NCBI GenBank assembly: GCA_041584155.1
Contig: JBFHEL010000220.1
Location: 1-6,925, forward strand
Reading direction: 5' to 3'
Length of the DNA stretch: 6,925 nt
Source: Saccharicrinis sp041584155
Lineage (GTDB): Bacteria > Bacteroidota > Bacteroidia > Bacteroidales > Marinilabiliaceae
Positions within the stretch are counted from its first letter, which is position 1. The number at the start of each line of letters is the position of its first letter. This document shows positions 4,989 to 6,925 of the stretch, one piece after another. A model generated the notes under the pieces. The model was not told the origin of the DNA. It searched no databases and saw only the letters and a list, made by a program, of their open reading frames with translations. A program made the translations under genes and the position numbers.

Positions 4989-6839
4989 TTACTTTTTCCC
5001 GTCGGCTTCCATTTGATCTTTTAGAGCCTGTAAGCTGGAAATATCACCTAATGTAGTCTTTTCTAAGTTATCTTTCAACTTCTTTACACCTTTTTTAGTA
5101 GTTTTTGTTTCTTCAGCTTTCTCTGAAACTTCAGTAGCTTTTTTAACATCTTCAAAAACTCTTGAATGTGAAAGGATTATACGTTTAGATGCTTTATTAA
5201 ACTCAATCACTTTAAAATCAAGTTTTTCATCTACTTTAGCTTGCGATCCGTCTTCTTTTACCAAGTGACGTGGCGTAGCAAATCCTTCAACACCATAAGG
5301 AAGCGCAATTACAGCACCTTTGTCAAACAATTCGATAATTGTTCCTTCGTGCACTGAATCTACGGTAAATAATGTTTCGAACACATCCCATGGATTCTCT
5401 TCCAATTGTTTGTGACCTAAGCTTAATCTTCTGTTATCCTTGTCTATTTCTAAAACAACAACATCAACAGCTTCTCCTATAGAAGTAAATTCTGCAGGAT
5501 GCTTGATTTTCTTAGTCCATGAAAGATCTGAGATATGGATTAATCCATCAATACCTTCTTCAATCTCAACAAATACACCAAAGTTTGTAAAGTTTCTAAC
5601 TTTAGCTTTGTGTTTAGAACCTACAGCATAAGCCTCTTCAATTTTTTCCCATGGATCAGCTTTCAATTGCTTAATACCAAGAGACATCTTACGCTCTTCT
5701 CTGTCTAAAGTAAGAATAGTAGCTTCTACTTCTTCACCCACTTTTAAGAAATCCTGAGCACTTCTTAGGTGCTGAGACCAAGACATTTCTGAAACATGGA
5801 TTAAACCTTCTACTCCTGGAGCAATTTCAACAAATGCACCATAGTCGGCCATAACCACTACTTTACCTTTTACTTTATCACCTACTTTAAGCTCTGCATC
5901 TAACGAATCCCAAGGATGAGCGGTTAATTGTTTTAAACCTAAAGCAATACGTTTTTTCTCATCATCAAAATCAAGAATTACAACATTTAATTTTTGATCC
6001 AGTTGAACGATTTCTTCCGGATGAGTTACGCGACCCCAAGATAGGTCAGTGATGTGGATAAGTCCGTCAACACCTCCAAGGTCGATAAATACTCCGTAAG
6101 AAGTAATGTTTTTAACAGTTCCCTCAAGAACTTGTCCTTTTTCAAGTTTACTGATAATATCTTTCTTCTGTTGCTCAAGTTCAGCTTCAATAAGCGCTTT
6201 ATGAGAAACAACCACGTTTTTAAATTCTGGGTTAATTTTAACCACTTTAAATTCCATGGTTTTACCTACGTACATATCGTAGTCACGAATAGGTTTCACA
6301 TCGATTTGTGAACCTGGAAGGAAGGCCTCAATACCAAATACATCTACAATCATACCACCTTTAGTACGACATTTAATGTATCCTTTGATTACCTCGTCAT
6401 TTTCTAAGGCAGCGTTAACACGATCCCAAGAACGTAAAGCACGAGCTTTTTTATGAGAAAGAACCAACTGACCTTTTTTGTCTTCCTGGCTTTCTACATA
6501 AACCTCAACTTTATCACCAACAGCTAAATCAGGGTTATAACGAAACTCGTTACGTGAAATAATACCATCTGATTTGAAACCGATGTTAATAACAACTTCT
6601 CTTTTTGTTAATGTAATAACTTCTCCTTCAATTACTTCTTTCTCTGAAATAGTAGAAAGAGTTTCATCATACATTTTTTCAAGATCTTCTTTCGATCCTG
6701 TTTTTCCAAATACATCACCCTGCTCAAATTCATCCCAATCAAAATCTGCATCAGATGTTGTTGCAGTAACATTTACTGCTTCGTTTTTTACTTCAGGAGT
6801 TTCATTTACTTCCTGTGCATTTTCATTTACTTCACTCAT
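4989..6839 (-). CDS. rpsA: 30S ribosomal protein S1
   Basis: S1 binds mRNA at the 30S subunit and helps load structured or Shine-Dalgarno-free messages. Six S1/OB-fold repeats are visible at about residues 68-131, 148-214, 235-303, 320-390, 407-477 and 494-560. Repeats 3-5 carry the strongest RNA-binding signature: YGVFIDLGGVDGLIHITDLSW, YGAFVEIAPGVEGLIHVSEMSW and FGVFVEIEEGIDGLIHISDLSW in turn. Repeats 1 and 2 are the divergent ribosome-docking type. An acidic, Asn/Glu-rich extension (about 1-66, with DFDWDEFEQ at 32-40) precedes the repeats, and a Lys-rich tail (about 565-616) follows. The 616 residues exceed the roughly 557 of E. coli S1, mainly because of these ends, as is usual in Bacteroidota. 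The ATG at 6839 is the first in frame after the promoter, and the leader has no Shine-Dalgarno sequence. It heads the STAS-rnz cluster. The assignment is firm. Confidence 0.97.
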   Translation of the reverse strand: MSEVNENAQEVNETPEVKNEAVNVTATTSDADFDWDEFEQGDVFGKTGSKEDLEKMYDETLSTISEKEVIEGEVITLTKREVVINIGFKSDGIISRNEFRYNPDLAVGDKVEVYVESQEDKKGQLVLSHKKARALRSWDRVNAALENDEVIKGYIKCRTKGGMIVDVFGIEAFLPGSQIDVKPIRDYDMYVGKTMEFKVVKINPEFKNVVVSHKALIEAELEQQKKDIISKLEKGQVLEGTVKNITSYGVFIDLGGVDGLIHITDLSWGRVTHPEEIVQLDQKLNVVILDFDDEKKRIALGLKQLTAHPWDSLDAELKVGDKVKGKVVVMADYGAFVEIAPGVEGLIHVSEMSWSQHLRSAQDFLKVGEEVEATILTLDREERKMSLGIKQLKADPWEKIEEAYAVGSKHKAKVRNFTNFGVFVEIEEGIDGLIHISDLSWTKKIKHPAEFTSIGEAVDVVVLEIDKDNRRLSLGHKQLEENPWDVFETLFTVDSVHEGTIIELFDKGAVIALPYGVEGFATPRHLVKEDGSQAKVDEKLDFKVIEFNKASKRIILSHSRVFEDVKKATEVSEKAEETKTTKKGVKKLKDNLEKTTLGDISSLQALKDQMEADGKK

Positions 6840-6890
6840 TGTAAATCAATCAATTACTAGTAGTTAGACATTATATTTTAAAAACAGGTG
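6840..6890 (-). promoter_or_regulatory. rpsA: rpsA 5' leader without a Shine-Dalgarno sequence
   Basis: The leader between the -7 box and the rpsA ATG is about 50 bases and AT-rich, and ends GATTGATTTACA before the ATG. It has no AGGAG-like element. In E. coli the rpsA leader also lacks a good Shine-Dalgarno sequence and is repressed by S1 itself. Similar autoregulation here is inference only. No strong hairpin was identified. Confidence 0.5.
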
Positions 6891-6923
6891 CAAAAGTACT
6901 AATAATTAATTGAAAATCACCAA
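6891..6923 (-). promoter_or_regulatory. Bacteroidota-type promoter of rpsA
   Basis: On the minus strand TACTTTTG (6898-6891) matches the Bacteroidota -7 consensus TAnnTTTG at all fixed positions. A TTG that can serve as the -33 box lies at 6923-6921, separated by 22 bases, at the long end of the accepted range. Transcription would start a few bases downstream, giving a leader of roughly 45 bases before the rpsA ATG. This is the only strong promoter seen for the rpsA-STAS-rnz cluster. Confidence 0.75.
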
Positions 6924-6925
6924 TA

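Noticed and set aside
6574..6867. 97-residue plus-strand frame opposite the start of rpsA
   Set aside because: Ser/Thr/Phe-rich translation is the complement of the Glu/Lys/Asn-rich S1 N-terminus, a shadow frame.
1..6925. Mobile elements, CRISPR arrays, tRNA or rRNA genes, defence systems
   Set aside because: No transposase or integrase frame, no regularly spaced repeats, no tRNA-like cloverleaf and no toxin or nuclease system was recognised. All large frames belong to core-type families.

Overview
The window looks like chromosomal DNA from a member of the Bacteroidota. It is AT-rich, none of the five complete genes has a Shine-Dalgarno sequence in front of it, and the promoter ahead of the S1 gene contains TACTTTTG, a perfect match to the Bacteroidota -7 consensus TAnnTTTG. 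The proteins agree: a long ribosomal protein S1 with an acidic N-terminal extension, and an RND/MMPL-type exporter next to a PlsC-like acyltransferase with two C-terminal membrane stretches. A genus cannot be named from the sequence alone.

Layout. Bases 1-1990 (+ strand) hold the C-terminal part of an RND/MMPL-family membrane exporter, cut by the window edge, followed with an ATGA overlap by a membrane-bound PlsC-like acyltransferase. An intergenic stretch of about 300 bp with a notable inverted repeat precedes a two-domain VOC (glyoxalase-fold) protein (2293-3351, +), which ends at a strong rho-independent terminator. A second gap of about 300 bp, rich in small inverted repeats, separates it from a convergent minus-strand cluster. 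In transcription order that cluster is rpsA (ribosomal protein S1, 6839-4989), a small STAS-domain protein (4942-4589) and rnz (ribonuclease Z, 4589-3660). The STAS and rnz genes overlap by one base (TAATG).

How the genes may work together. The exporter and acyltransferase are translationally coupled and probably act on a common membrane lipid. The exporter ends in an A AAA AAA TGA sequence in the correct frame for -1 slippage into the acyltransferase frame, so a minor fused product is possible. The rpsA-STAS-rnz cluster joins translation initiation, a SpoIIAA-like regulatory domain and tRNA 3'-end maturation behind one visible promoter.

No mobile element, CRISPR array, tRNA, rRNA or defence system was found. 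Most of the window is ordinary core genome. The points most worth a second look are the slippery junction, the STAS gene inside a translation operon, the degenerate metal sites of the VOC protein, and the inverted repeats in the two gaps.
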